A stretch of DNA of 64,000 nucleotides, taken from assembly GCA_900317915.1 (NCBI GenBank), contig ONIO01000001.1, positions 62,001 through 126,000 of the forward strand, read 5' to 3'. The first letter of the stretch is position 1; each line of letters opens with the position of its first letter. Source of the DNA: an uncultured Lachnospiraceae bacterium. GTDB taxonomy: Bacteria > Bacillota > Clostridia > Lachnospirales > Lachnospiraceae. A model generated the notes under the pieces. The model worked only from the letters and a program-made list of their open reading frames with translations. It was not told where the DNA came from and ran no database searches. Shown here in pieces: positions 1 to 7,667 of this stretch. The position numbers and the translations under genes were made by a program.

Positions 1-45
1 AGAACCGATATCAATACCCATTTTGTAAAGATTATTATTGGACAT
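1..45 (-). CDS. Partial 5' end, probable ASKHA-type ATPase (acyl-CoA dehydratase activator-like)
   Basis: Only the first 15 codons lie in the window. The minus-strand ATG at 45-43 follows the RBS AAGAAAGGTG and encodes MSNNNLYKMGIDIGS. A start of the form 'xxxGIDIGS' is the phosphate-1 loop of ASKHA-fold ATPases. In anaerobic Clostridia the commonest protein beginning this way is the activator of 2-hydroxyacyl-CoA dehydratases (HgdC/BadF family), but ROK kinases and other family members are possible. The gene diverges from the rhomboid-like gene. The assignment is an inference from one motif. Confidence 0.5.
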   Translation of the reverse strand, partial: MSNNNLYKMGIDIGS

Positions 46-234
46 AAAGTCACCTTTCTTAAAATAAAACATCATGTATTTTGTTTCACCAATCGGGGAA
101 GGGACCTACGCGTTTCCACCGATAAGCTATGCCCTTGTGGCAGTGAATTACACAACAAGATACACACGCACTCAAATCGTTATTATAATAAGAGGGAATT
201 CAAATAGCAATTCGAAACAGACAAACTTGATAAA

Positions 235-252
235 TTGTTTATAAGTAAACAA
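235..252. promoter_or_regulatory. Rex-like palindrome (candidate operator)
   Basis: The site reads TTGTTTATAAGTAAACAA, a perfect 7-bp inverted repeat around 4 bp. Its length and outer TTGTT/AACAA bases fit the 18-bp operator of the NADH-sensing repressor Rex in Clostridia (TTGTTAA-N4-TTAACAA). It lies between two divergent genes and about 50 bp upstream of the -35 at 303. Assigning it to Rex is an inference. Confidence 0.4.
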
Positions 253-302
253 TAGATAACAAGATATTGTGGTTTTTCACAGAATGTTCCCATTTGGGTT
301 CG

Positions 303-331
303 TTGACAATGCACCGTTTCAAAATTATAAT
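303..331 (+). promoter_or_regulatory. Sigma-A promoter for the rhomboid-like gene
   Basis: TTGACA at 303-308, a 17-nt spacer and TATAAT at 326-331 are both perfect consensus hexamers at ideal spacing. Transcription would start near 338, about 60 nt before the ATG at 398. Confidence 0.85.
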
Positions 332-397
332 AAATTAGATATTTTGTATGAGTTTGACGATGACCACCCAATAGAAGTGGTCCTGGAGTAATACTTT

Positions 398-1321
398 ATG
401 TGGGATAAGCTAGAAAGAAAATATGGTAAATTCGCCATTCCTCATTTGATGAACTATGTCATCGGAGGATATATATTAGGTTATTTTTTGATTCTGGGGC
501 AGAAGATTACAGGAGTCTCCTATCTTAGTTATATGACACTGGACCCATACCAGATCATCCATGGTAGTCCATTTCCACAGATTTGGAGAGTGATTACCTG
601 GGTTTTAATCCCGCCCTTTGGAACAAGCAATATGATTAGTTTGTTCTTTGGAATTATCATGATGGTTTTATACTGGCAGCTTGGTAATGTGCTAGAGAGA
701 ACTTGGGGAACCTTCCGCTTTAATATATTTATCTTGGGAGGCATCCTTTTTACTGTCATTGGCTCATTTATTGTATATGCCTTTATGAGCGCCAGTGGAT
801 CAGATCAGTCGATTTTAGCCAGTGCTTCTTTTTATAATTCGCTGGGCTATTCCACGAACTATATTAATATGTCTATTTTCTTAGCCTTTGCTTTGTGCTA
901 TCCTGATATGACCGTGTTGCTTTACTTTGTTATTCCAATTAAAATGAAGTGGATGTCTATCGTATATGCAGGCTTTGCACTTTATGATTTTATAGTCACA
1001 GGATTTATCTCTGTACGTGTATCAATCATCGCATCCGCTCTTAGCTTCTTGCTTTTCTATCTCTCCACCAGAGAGTCCTACCACGTTTCCTATCGTGGTG
1101 CTCAGAGGAGAGCAGCATTTAAGAATGCTCAGCAGAAGTTCCAGGAGGGCTTCGGCAGAGATAATAGTACTAGTCAGACCTCAGGTCCTCGCCATAAGTG
1201 CTGTATCTGCGGCCGGACAGAACTAACCAATCCTGAATTGGACTTCCGTTATTGCAGCCGCTGCAATGGTAATTATGAGTATTGCTCAGATCACTTATTT
1301 ACACATACCCATGTGAAGTAG
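398..1321 (+). CDS. Rhomboid-like membrane protein with C-terminal zinc-binding tail
   Basis: This 307-residue protein has about six hydrophobic segments (roughly 15-37, 68-92, 108-130, 157-180, 184-205, 207-222). Residues 63-72 (WRVITWVLIP) and 95-110 (LGNVLERTWGTFRFNI) match the L1 loop and TM2 signature of rhomboid/derlin folds. The protease dyad is not visible: there is no GxSG in the expected helix (YAGFALYD, 190-197) and no His in the last helix. It is therefore probably a non-proteolytic rhomboid homologue. The tail holds Cys268/269/271, Cys286/289, Cys296 and His299/303/305, a likely zinc-binding cluster. The start is supported by TGGAG upstream and by the consensus promoter at 303-331. 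The partner is unknown. Confidence 0.7.
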   Translation: MWDKLERKYGKFAIPHLMNYVIGGYILGYFLILGQKITGVSYLSYMTLDPYQIIHGSPFPQIWRVITWVLIPPFGTSNMISLFFGIIMMVLYWQLGNVLERTWGTFRFNIFILGGILFTVIGSFIVYAFMSASGSDQSILASASFYNSLGYSTNYINMSIFLAFALCYPDMTVLLYFVIPIKMKWMSIVYAGFALYDFIVTGFISVRVSIIASALSFLLFYLSTRESYHVSYRGAQRRAAFKNAQQKFQEGFGRDNSTSQTSGPRHKCCICGRTELTNPELDFRYCSRCNGNYEYCSDHLFTHTHVK

Positions 1322-1384
1322 TCACGGGATATGAACGAATTGAGAAATATGAACCAGATTTAAGATTGGTTTACATTTATAAAT

Positions 1385-1401
1385 TGTCTACATCGTAGAC
1401 A
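1385..1401. repeat. Short perfect inverted repeat upstream of glnS
   Basis: TGTCTAC-ATC-GTAGACA is a perfect 7-bp stem with a 3-nt loop. It lies 65 nt before glnS, just after one copy of the recurring GGTTTACATTT motif (1366-1378). It could be an RNA hairpin or a protein-binding palindrome. There is no U-tract, so it is not a terminator. Confidence 0.45.
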
Positions 1402-1465
1402 GGAGAGAGTATAAGAACTTTCCGAGAAAAATGATAGTGTTGGTTTTATAGTAGGATAATGAAAA

Positions 1466-3145
1466 ATGGAAACAGTTACAGAAACAATTACCGGTACAAA
1501 GAATTTTATTGAGTTAGAAATCGACAAGGATCTCACTGAGGGTAGGTATGATAAGGTGGTTACACGCTTCCCACCTGAGCCAAATGGTTACCTCCACATC
1601 GGACACGCCAAGTCAATTCTCTTAAACTATGGATTGGCTAAGGAGTACAATGGCCAGTTCAATATGCGTTTTGATGATACCAACCCTACCAAGGAGAAGG
1701 ACGAATTCGTTCAGTCCATCCAGAAGGATATCGAGTGGCTGGGCGCAGATTTCCATGGTGTGGTTCACTATGCTTCTGATTACTTTGAACAGATGTATGA
1801 AATCTGTGAGAAACTAATCCAGAAGGGGAAGGCATATGCATCTAATCTGAATGCAGAGGAGATCCGTGAATATCGTGGTACGCTGACTGAGCCTGGTAAG
1901 GAAGATCCAAATAGCACCCGTCCGATTGAAGAGTCTCTTCAGATTTTCCATGACATGCGTGATGGAAAGTATCAGGATGGTGAGATGGTTATCCGTGCTC
2001 GCATCGATATGGCATCACCTAATATCAACATGCGTGATCCAATTCTCTACCGTGTAGCACATATGTCTCACGTTCGTACTGGTGATCAGTGGTGCATCTA
2101 TCCAATGTATGACTTCGCTCATCCAATTGAGGATGCCATCGAGGGGATCTCTCATTCCATTTGTACCCTGGAGTTCGAGGATCATAGACCTCTCTATGAT
2201 TGGGTATGTAAGGAGGCTGGATTTGCACATCCGCCTAGACAGATTGAGTTTGCGAAGATGTATCTTACCAATGTAATTACTGGTAAGCGTTATATCAAGA
2301 AACTAGTAGAAGACGGAACTGTAGATGGTTGGGATGATCCACGTCTGGTTTCTATCGCAGGACTTCGCCGTCGTGGATTTACTCCAGAGTCTATTCAGAA
2401 CTTTGTACGTCTCACAGGTATCTCTAAGAGCAACGCATCCATTGATTATGCTGAGCTTGAGTACTGCATCCGTGAGGACTTAAAGCTTCGTGATAGACGT
2501 GTTATGGCAGTCATGCATCCTCTGAAACTGGTGATCGATAACTATCCAGAGGGACAGACTGAGGAATTAGATGTTCCTAATAATAAGGAAAATGAAGAGC
2601 TTGGCATGCGTCAGGTTCCATTCAGCCGCGAGCTCTATATCGAGCAGGATGACTTCATGGTTGAGCCTCCTAAGAAGTATAAGAGACTCTATCCTGGTAA
2701 TGAGGTTCGTCTCATGAATGCATATTATGTGACCTGTACCTCTTATGATACAGACGAGGATGGCAATGTGACTTGCGTACATTGTACATATGATCCAGAG
2801 AGCCGTGGTGGTGATTCTCCTGATGGTAGAAAGGTTCGCGGAACCATTCATTGGGTGAATATTGACACTGCAGTTGAGGCTGAAATCAGACAGTATGAGA
2901 ATATTGTTAATGAAGAGCTTGGCGTTTATAACGAAGATGGTTCTGTAAATGTAAATCCGAACTCTAAGGTAGTTGTAAAGGGTTATATTGAGCCAATCGT
3001 AAAGGGTGCTAAGGCATACGATAGCTTCCAGTTTGTAAGAGATGGTTTCTACTGTGTAGATTGTAAGGATAGCACAGATGATCACATGGTATTTAACCGT
3101 GTTGTTTCCCTGAAGTCTAGTTATAAGCTTCCAAATAAGCAGTAA
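1466..3145 (+). CDS. glnS: Glutaminyl-tRNA synthetase
   Basis: This 559-residue class I synthetase attaches glutamine to tRNA-Gln. The HIGH motif is at 44-47 within PPEPNGYLHIGH, the signature of the GlnRS branch. The DDTNP substrate-pocket segment is at 69-73, and the GWDDPR and LRRRGFTPE segments follow the catalytic loop. The length equals the usual ~555 residues, with a C-terminal beta-barrel anticodon-binding part. The KMSKS-equivalent loop (VMSKR in E. coli) reads ITGKR at 270-274, a divergent form. The start ATG follows GTAGGAT with 8-nt spacing. No T-box is visible in the 144-nt leader. Because gltX is also present (18217), the cell probably charges tRNA-Gln directly. Confidence 0.95.
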   Translation: METVTETITGTKNFIELEIDKDLTEGRYDKVVTRFPPEPNGYLHIGHAKSILLNYGLAKEYNGQFNMRFDDTNPTKEKDEFVQSIQKDIEWLGADFHGVVHYASDYFEQMYEICEKLIQKGKAYASNLNAEEIREYRGTLTEPGKEDPNSTRPIEESLQIFHDMRDGKYQDGEMVIRARIDMASPNINMRDPILYRVAHMSHVRTGDQWCIYPMYDFAHPIEDAIEGISHSICTLEFEDHRPLYDWVCKEAGFAHPPRQIEFAKMYLTNVITGKRYIKKLVEDGTVDGWDDPRLVSIAGLRRRGFTPESIQNFVRLTGISKSNASIDYAELEYCIREDLKLRDRRVMAVMHPLKLVIDNYPEGQTEELDVPNNKENEELGMRQVPFSRELYIEQDDFMVEPPKKYKRLYPGNEVRLMNAYYVTCTSYDTDEDGNVTCVHCTYDPESRGGDSPDGRKVRGTIHWVNIDTAVEAEIRQYENIVNEELGVYNEDGSVNVNPNSKVVVKGYIEPIVKGAKAYDSFQFVRDGFYCVDCKDSTDDHMVFNRVVSLKSSYKLPNKQ

Positions 3146-3177
3146 TTTACTAGAAGAAAAGAGAGGAAAGTATAGGA

Positions 3178-4062
3178 ATGAATTTTTTCTCAGGACTTGA
3201 GAAGTTCGGATTCTCCGGCATGGAGAATCTAGATATCACGCAGGATAAAAAAGAGAAAAAAAAGAAGACTCCCGCAGAGGCAAAGAAAGTTGTCCGGTTA
3301 ACGGAGAAGGATTATCTCCTTGATAAGAAAATCATTTGCCCAATTTGTGACAGAGAATTTACTACGAAGACGGTGAAGAGCGCCAGACTGAAGCGCTTGG
3401 AGCCAGATTCAGATCTTCGTCCGAATTTCAATGGGATTGACTCTGTGAAGTACGATGTGACAGTATGCCCACACTGTGGTTATGCTGCCTTAAATAATCG
3501 CTTTCCACATGTTTCACCTACAGAGTTACGACTGATTCGTGAGGGCGTTGCATCTAAATTCAAGAGTGCACCAGAGTTCAAGGGCGATACCTATACCTAT
3601 GAGTATGCCATTGAGCGATTGAAGCTAACTCTGGTTTCTACCATGGTTCGTAGAGGTAAGGTAAGTGAGAAGGCTTATGTCTGCCTGAAGACTGCATGGC
3701 TGATTCGTGCACAGATGAAGGAACTACCTCATGAGACTCCAGAAGAGAAGCAGATTCTGAAGCTTAAGAATGATGAGTATAACGGCTTTTATAAGCAGGC
3801 ATATGAAGGTTTCTTAAAGGCCCAGAGCACAGAGATGCCTCCATATTGTGGTATGAATAATACAACCTTGGATTTCATGCTGGCCAATATGTCTATGTAT
3901 TTCCAGCAGTATGCAGTGGCATCCAAGCTGATTGGACGTCTCCTTCAGAGCGCTGCTACACCAGAGCGTGTAAAGGACAAGTGCCGTGACTTGAAGGAAG
4001 AAATTCTGAAGAAGGCTGCCGAGGAGAGACAGAAGGCTGCGGAAGCACCTAAGGAATCCTAA
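3178..4062 (+). CDS. DUF2225 family zinc-binding protein
   Basis: This 294-residue protein of unknown function belongs to DUF2225 by its pattern. A charged N-terminal segment (22-40) is followed by two CxxC pairs, CPIC (54-57) and CPHC (97-100), which probably bind one zinc ion. Between them lies the conserved region RLEPDSDLRPNF, and after them GYAALNNRF. The remainder is alpha-helical and TPR-like, ending in a Lys/Ala-rich tail. There is no signal peptide or membrane segment, so it should be cytosolic. It starts 32 nt after glnS with RBS GAGGAAAG and is probably cotranscribed with it. No activity can be assigned. Confidence 0.8.
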   Translation: MNFFSGLEKFGFSGMENLDITQDKKEKKKKTPAEAKKVVRLTEKDYLLDKKIICPICDREFTTKTVKSARLKRLEPDSDLRPNFNGIDSVKYDVTVCPHCGYAALNNRFPHVSPTELRLIREGVASKFKSAPEFKGDTYTYEYAIERLKLTLVSTMVRRGKVSEKAYVCLKTAWLIRAQMKELPHETPEEKQILKLKNDEYNGFYKQAYEGFLKAQSTEMPPYCGMNNTTLDFMLANMSMYFQQYAVASKLIGRLLQSAATPERVKDKCRDLKEEILKKAAEERQKAAEAPKES

Positions 4063-4088
4063 GTAGCGAAGAATAAGTAATAGAAAGG

Positions 4089-4122
4089 AATGGGGGATAT
4101 GAGTTTTGTTCCCCCATTTTTT
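4089..4122 (+). terminator. Intrinsic terminator between the DUF2225 and vanZ-like genes
   Basis: AATGGGGG (4089-4096) and CCCCCATT (4111-4118) form an 8-bp GC-rich stem with a 14-nt loop, followed by a T-run. The SD-like GGTGAT of the next gene begins 3 nt after the T-run, so any read-through or attenuation would control vanZ-like expression. Confidence 0.75.
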
Positions 4123-4135
4123 ATGGTGATAGAAA

Positions 4136-4654
4136 ATGGACGGGTATCGTTATCCATATCGGAGAAGAATGGCATTCTTTTTCCTATTATCTATCCTTTG
4201 GATGGTGACTATATTTATGTTCTCGGCTCAGGATGCCAGTGAGTCCACAGAGATTTCCAATGTGGTTCTGAAGCTGGTTAAGAATGTGATTGTAGCATGG
4301 ATGCCAAATAGTTCGGACCAGAGTCAGATTTTTTTTGTTCGTAAATTGGCTCATGTAACAGAATATATAATCCTTGAGCTACTATTTGTATTTACCTATA
4401 GAGAGCGAATTCGTGCAGTGAATGTACCTGTTTTCAAGGGACATTTTTACGGACGGTTGCTGGGAATTCCATTTGTGCTTGGTGTCTTATATGCATGTAG
4501 CGATGAATTCCATCAGAGATTTGTCCCAGGTAGAGCTGGACAGCTTCGAGATGTTGGAATTGACTCCATTGGAGTAGCCATTGGATTAGGAATTTCATTT
4601 TTGATACTATATGTGTCTTATCTCATTCATAAGAATCATAAGACCTTAAGCTGA
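4136..4654 (+). CDS. VanZ-like family membrane protein
   Basis: This is a 172-residue integral membrane protein with four hydrophobic segments, near residues 11-30, 60-80, 100-118 and 140-160. The signature elements are FSAQ near residue 30, the KLAHVTEY segment after the first loop, and SDEFHQRFVPGR followed by RDVGIDSIG before the last helix. These define the VanZ-like family (VanZ confers low-level teicoplanin resistance; most homologues are uncharacterised envelope proteins). The start uses GGTGAT five nt upstream, close behind the terminator hairpin at 4089-4122. There is nothing here to suggest a glycopeptide-resistance cluster. Confidence 0.8.
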   Translation: MDGYRYPYRRRMAFFFLLSILWMVTIFMFSAQDASESTEISNVVLKLVKNVIVAWMPNSSDQSQIFFVRKLAHVTEYIILELLFVFTYRERIRAVNVPVFKGHFYGRLLGIPFVLGVLYACSDEFHQRFVPGRAGQLRDVGIDSIGVAIGLGISFLILYVSYLIHKNHKTLS

Positions 4655-4733
4655 TATGGTATATGACAGGGCCAATAAGCCTTGATTTGAATAATTAAAA
4701 CATAAATTAACCTTTGTAAAGAAAGAGGAATTC

Positions 4734-6503
4734 ATGAAAGAAATACTTGAACTCATTACGGATGAAATGAAAAAAGCCTTTGTGAAGGCTGGATATGATG
4801 ACAAATTTGCTCTTGTATCCTTATCCAATCGTCCAGATCTGTGCGAATATCAGTGTAATGGTGCAATGCCTGCTGCGAAGGTATATCACAAAGCTCCCCT
4901 TGAGATTGCTAGGGATGTAGTGAAAGCACTTGAGGATAGTAATGTATTCGCATCAGTAGAGGCAGTTAAGCCTGGCTTCATTAATCTGAAGATACAGGAG
5001 GCATATCTGTCTGATTACGTTAATGCAATGCGTATCGATAAGGAACGCTTAGGATCAGAGAAGACTTCCAGCCCGAAGACCATTATTATCGATTACGGCG
5101 GACCAAACGTAGCAAAGCCACTTCATGTTGGACACCTTCGTTCTGCAGTTATCGGTGAGAGTATTAAGAGACTGCTGAAGTTCCAGGGCCACAATGTCAT
5201 CGGTGATATTCACCTTGGGGACTGGGGCACACAGATGGGTCTTATCATTACGGAGCTTCATCTTCGTAAGCCAGAACTGGTTTATTTCGATCCTGATTAT
5301 GATGGATCCTATCCCAAGGAGGCTCCTTTTACCATTGCGGAATTAGAAGAGATCTATCCAACTGCATCTAAGAAGTCCAAAGAGGATGAGTCCTATCACG
5401 AGAAGGCTCTCCAGGCAACTGCTGAGTTACAGCAGGGTAGAAGAGGCTATCGTGCTCTGTTAAATCATATTCTCAATGTCTCTGTAACAGATCTGAAGAA
5501 GAACTATGAGAGACTGAATGTATCCTTCGAATTATGGAAGGGCGAGTCTGATGCACAGCCTTACATCGCTCCAATGGTTAAGGATATGCTTGACAAGGGA
5601 TTGGCATACGAGAGCGAAGGCGCAATCGTTGTTGATGTTAAGGAAGATACAGATAAGAAGGAGATTCCTCCTTGTATGATCCTTAAGTCTGATGGTGCAG
5701 CTCTTTATAATACTACAGACCTTGCTACGATGGTATGGCGTATGGAAGACTACCATCCGGATAAGATGATTTACGTGGTAGATAAGCGTCAGGAACTTCA
5801 TTTTGTACAGTGCTTTCGAGCAGCGCGTAAGACAGGAATCGTTGGACCTGATACAGAATTAGATTTCGTAGGCTTTGGTACTATGAATGGTAAGGATGGC
5901 GGTCCATTTAAGACAAGAGATGGTGGCGTTATGCGTCTGTCTGTTCTCTTAGATGAAATTTACAATGATATGCTGACCAAGATTTCAGAGAATAAGTCAT
6001 TGTCTAAGGAAGAGGCTGAACAGGCTGCTAAGCAGGTAGCTTTAGCTGCTGTAAAGTATGGCGATCTATCTAACCAGGCTAGCAAGGACTATATCTTTGA
6101 TGTGGAGAGATTCTCTGCATTCGAAGGAAATACTGGCCCATACATTCTCTATACAATGGTCCGTATTAAGTCTATTTTGGCTAAATATAAGGCGAGCGGT
6201 AAGAGCGCTGCAGGCTTTGGCATCAATGATCCTGCCACCGAAAGTGAGAAGAGCCTGATGCTGGTTCTTTCTCGATTCAATCAGGCTGCAAGAATTGCAG
6301 CGGAAGAGATGGCACCTCATAAGATTGCTGCTTATACTTACGAACTTTGTAATGCACTGAATCACTTCTATCATGAGACAAAGATTCTGTCTCAGGAGAA
6401 TGAAGGTGTTCAGGCTGGTTATATTCAGTTATTAAGCCTGTCTCTTGCTGTGCTAGAACAAAGTATTGATCTCTTAGGCTTTAGTGCCCCAGACCGTATG
6501 TAA
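4734..6503 (+). CDS. argS: Arginyl-tRNA synthetase
   Basis: This 589-residue class I synthetase charges tRNA-Arg. The N-terminal tRNA D-loop-binding domain (about 1-110) is followed by the catalytic core with GGPNVAKPLHVGHLRSAVIG (HVGH at 131-134), the ArgRS-specific HIGH signature. GDWGTQ, KSDGAALYNTTDLA and the KMSK-like loop GGPFKTRDGG follow. The C-terminal helical anticodon domain (about 470-589) ends with the typical LLGFSAP. The length is normal for the family. The ATG follows AGAGGAA. The downstream GTPase starts 22 nt after the stop, which suggests one operon. No T-box leader is evident in the 79-nt gap upstream. Confidence 0.95.
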   Translation: MKEILELITDEMKKAFVKAGYDDKFALVSLSNRPDLCEYQCNGAMPAAKVYHKAPLEIARDVVKALEDSNVFASVEAVKPGFINLKIQEAYLSDYVNAMRIDKERLGSEKTSSPKTIIIDYGGPNVAKPLHVGHLRSAVIGESIKRLLKFQGHNVIGDIHLGDWGTQMGLIITELHLRKPELVYFDPDYDGSYPKEAPFTIAELEEIYPTASKKSKEDESYHEKALQATAELQQGRRGYRALLNHILNVSVTDLKKNYERLNVSFELWKGESDAQPYIAPMVKDMLDKGLAYESEGAIVVDVKEDTDKKEIPPCMILKSDGAALYNTTDLATMVWRMEDYHPDKMIYVVDKRQELHFVQCFRAARKTGIVGPDTELDFVGFGTMNGKDGGPFKTRDGGVMRLSVLLDEIYNDMLTKISENKSLSKEEAEQAAKQVALAAVKYGDLSNQASKDYIFDVERFSAFEGNTGPYILYTMVRIKSILAKYKASGKSAAGFGINDPATESEKSLMLVLSRFNQAARIAAEEMAPHKIAAYTYELCNALNHFYHETKILSQENEGVQAGYIQLLSLSLAVLEQSIDLLGFSAPDRM

Positions 6504-6525
6504 TGAAAGGAAAAGAGGGATTGAA

Positions 6526-7647
6526 ATGACAATTATTGATATTTATTCAGGTTTCTTAGGAGCTGGTAAGACCACTTTTATGAAGAAGATGGTAGAGGAA
6601 GCTTATAAGGGCGAGAAGGTAGTAATCGTAGAGAATGAGTTCGGTGAAATCGGTATCGATTCTGGATTCTTAAAGGATACTGGTATCACTGTATCTGAGA
6701 TTAATGGCGGATGCGTATGCTGTACTCTGGTTGGAGACTTCACTAAGAATCTCCACCAGGTAATTGAAACCTATCATCCAGATCGTATCTTAGTTGAGCC
6801 ATCTGGTGTCGCAAAGCTATCTGATGTTATGGTTTCTGTTATGGATGTGGCTAAGGAATTCCCAGAAGTAGAGCTTGGTGCATTAGTAACTGTCATCAAT
6901 GCACTGAAGGCAAGAAAGCAGATGAAGGCTTTCGGTGAGTTCTTCATCGACCAGATCGAGCATGCAACAACTATTGTATTGTCTCGTACCCAGAAGGCTG
7001 ATCAGGAGATGCTGGAGTATTGCACAGAGGAGATTCAGGAGCATAATCCAAAGGCTACAGTCATTACCACTCCTTGGGAGGAATTAACTGGCGAGGCTAT
7101 TAGGAAGGCAATTGAGGGCAAGGATAGCTTAGAAGTTCAGGCACTTGCTGAGATGCATCATGAAGAGGAAGAGCATGAGCATCACCATGATCATGAAGAG
7201 GAAGAGCACGAGCATCATCATAACCATGATCATGAAGAGCATGAGCATCATCACGACCATGATCATGAAGAGCATGAGCATCATCACCACCATGACCATG
7301 GCGAGGATTGCACATGCGGCTGCCATGACCACGATCATAAAGGACACGAGCATCACCATCATCATGCAGATGATATCTTCACAACTTGGGGTAAGACAAC
7401 TCCTCATAAGTTTGACCGTGAGACCATTGAAACTGCATTAAAGGCTTTTGCTGACACAGAGGATTATGGTTATATCGTTCGTTCGAAGGGTATTGTTCCA
7501 GCAAATGATGGCACATGGATCTACTTCGACTTAGTAGATGGTGAGTATGAGATTCGTACAGGCGAAGCTGATGTCACTGGCCGCTTGGTTGTAATCGGAA
7601 CAGAGGTTAAGGAAGCTGAAGTTGAGAAACTATTCGGCTTAGCTTAA
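6526..7647 (+). CDS. COG0523/CobW-family metallochaperone GTPase with His-rich insert
   Basis: This 373-residue G3E GTPase is of the type that hands metal ions (Zn, Co, Ni) to client enzymes. The Walker A is SGFLGAGKTT (8-17), and the family metal site GGCVCC is at 61-66, so all hallmark residues are present. VEPSG (90-94) corresponds to switch II. Residues 211-280 form an extreme His/Glu/Asp-rich insert containing a CTCGC pocket (262-266), a probable metal buffer. The C-terminal CobW_C domain is about 281-373. I chose the ATG at 6526, which follows AAAGAGGGA; a GTG at 6484 in the same frame lies inside argS and adds residues not seen in the family. The metal is not known; zinc is the most common case. 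Confidence 0.9.
   Translation: MTIIDIYSGFLGAGKTTFMKKMVEEAYKGEKVVIVENEFGEIGIDSGFLKDTGITVSEINGGCVCCTLVGDFTKNLHQVIETYHPDRILVEPSGVAKLSDVMVSVMDVAKEFPEVELGALVTVINALKARKQMKAFGEFFIDQIEHATTIVLSRTQKADQEMLEYCTEEIQEHNPKATVITTPWEELTGEAIRKAIEGKDSLEVQALAEMHHEEEEHEHHHDHEEEEHEHHHNHDHEEHEHHHDHDHEEHEHHHHHDHGEDCTCGCHDHDHKGHEHHHHHADDIFTTWGKTTPHKFDRETIETALKAFADTEDYGYIVRSKGIVPANDGTWIYFDLVDGEYEIRTGEADVTGRLVVIGTEVKEAEVEKLFGLA
7150..7370 (+). repeat. Degenerate His/Glu codon repeat in the GTPase gene
   Basis: The stretch consists of imperfect repeats of units such as CATGATCATGAAGAG and GAGCATCATCAC, coding for runs of His, Glu and Asp. It probably expands and contracts by slippage and recombination. The repeats are in frame and contain no stop codon. 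They are part of the gene above and not an independent element. Confidence 0.8.
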
Positions 7648-7667
7648 GCGTAAGAAAGGATATTTCT

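Larger units (their letters stand above)
46..397. other. Divergent intergenic region
   Basis: This 352-nt AT-rich region separates the divergent partial gene from the rhomboid-like gene. It holds an 18-bp palindrome at 235-252, a textbook sigma-A promoter at 303-331, and a short hairpin-forming inverted repeat GACCAC/GTGGTC (362-367 and 377-382) in the leader of the plus-strand gene. I see no convincing small gene. Confidence 0.7.

Noticed and set aside
1441..1460. TATAGT/GGATAAT close to the glnS start as a promoter
   Set aside because: A -10 at 1447-1452 would give a leader of only a few bases and remove the RBS. No matching -35 was seen.
2567..3085. Long open frame on the minus strand within glnS
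   Set aside because: It has no ribosome binding site, no recognisable domain and a skewed composition. It is a shadow of the glnS codons.
6484..6525. GTG at 6484 as the start of the COG0523 GTPase
   Set aside because: It lies inside argS, has no RBS and adds residues foreign to the family. The ATG at 6526 follows AAAGAGGGA.
7150..7370. Regular short repeats that might be taken for a CRISPR or minisatellite array
   Set aside because: The units are imperfect, have no unique spacers, keep the reading frame and encode the His-rich insert of a COG0523 GTPase.
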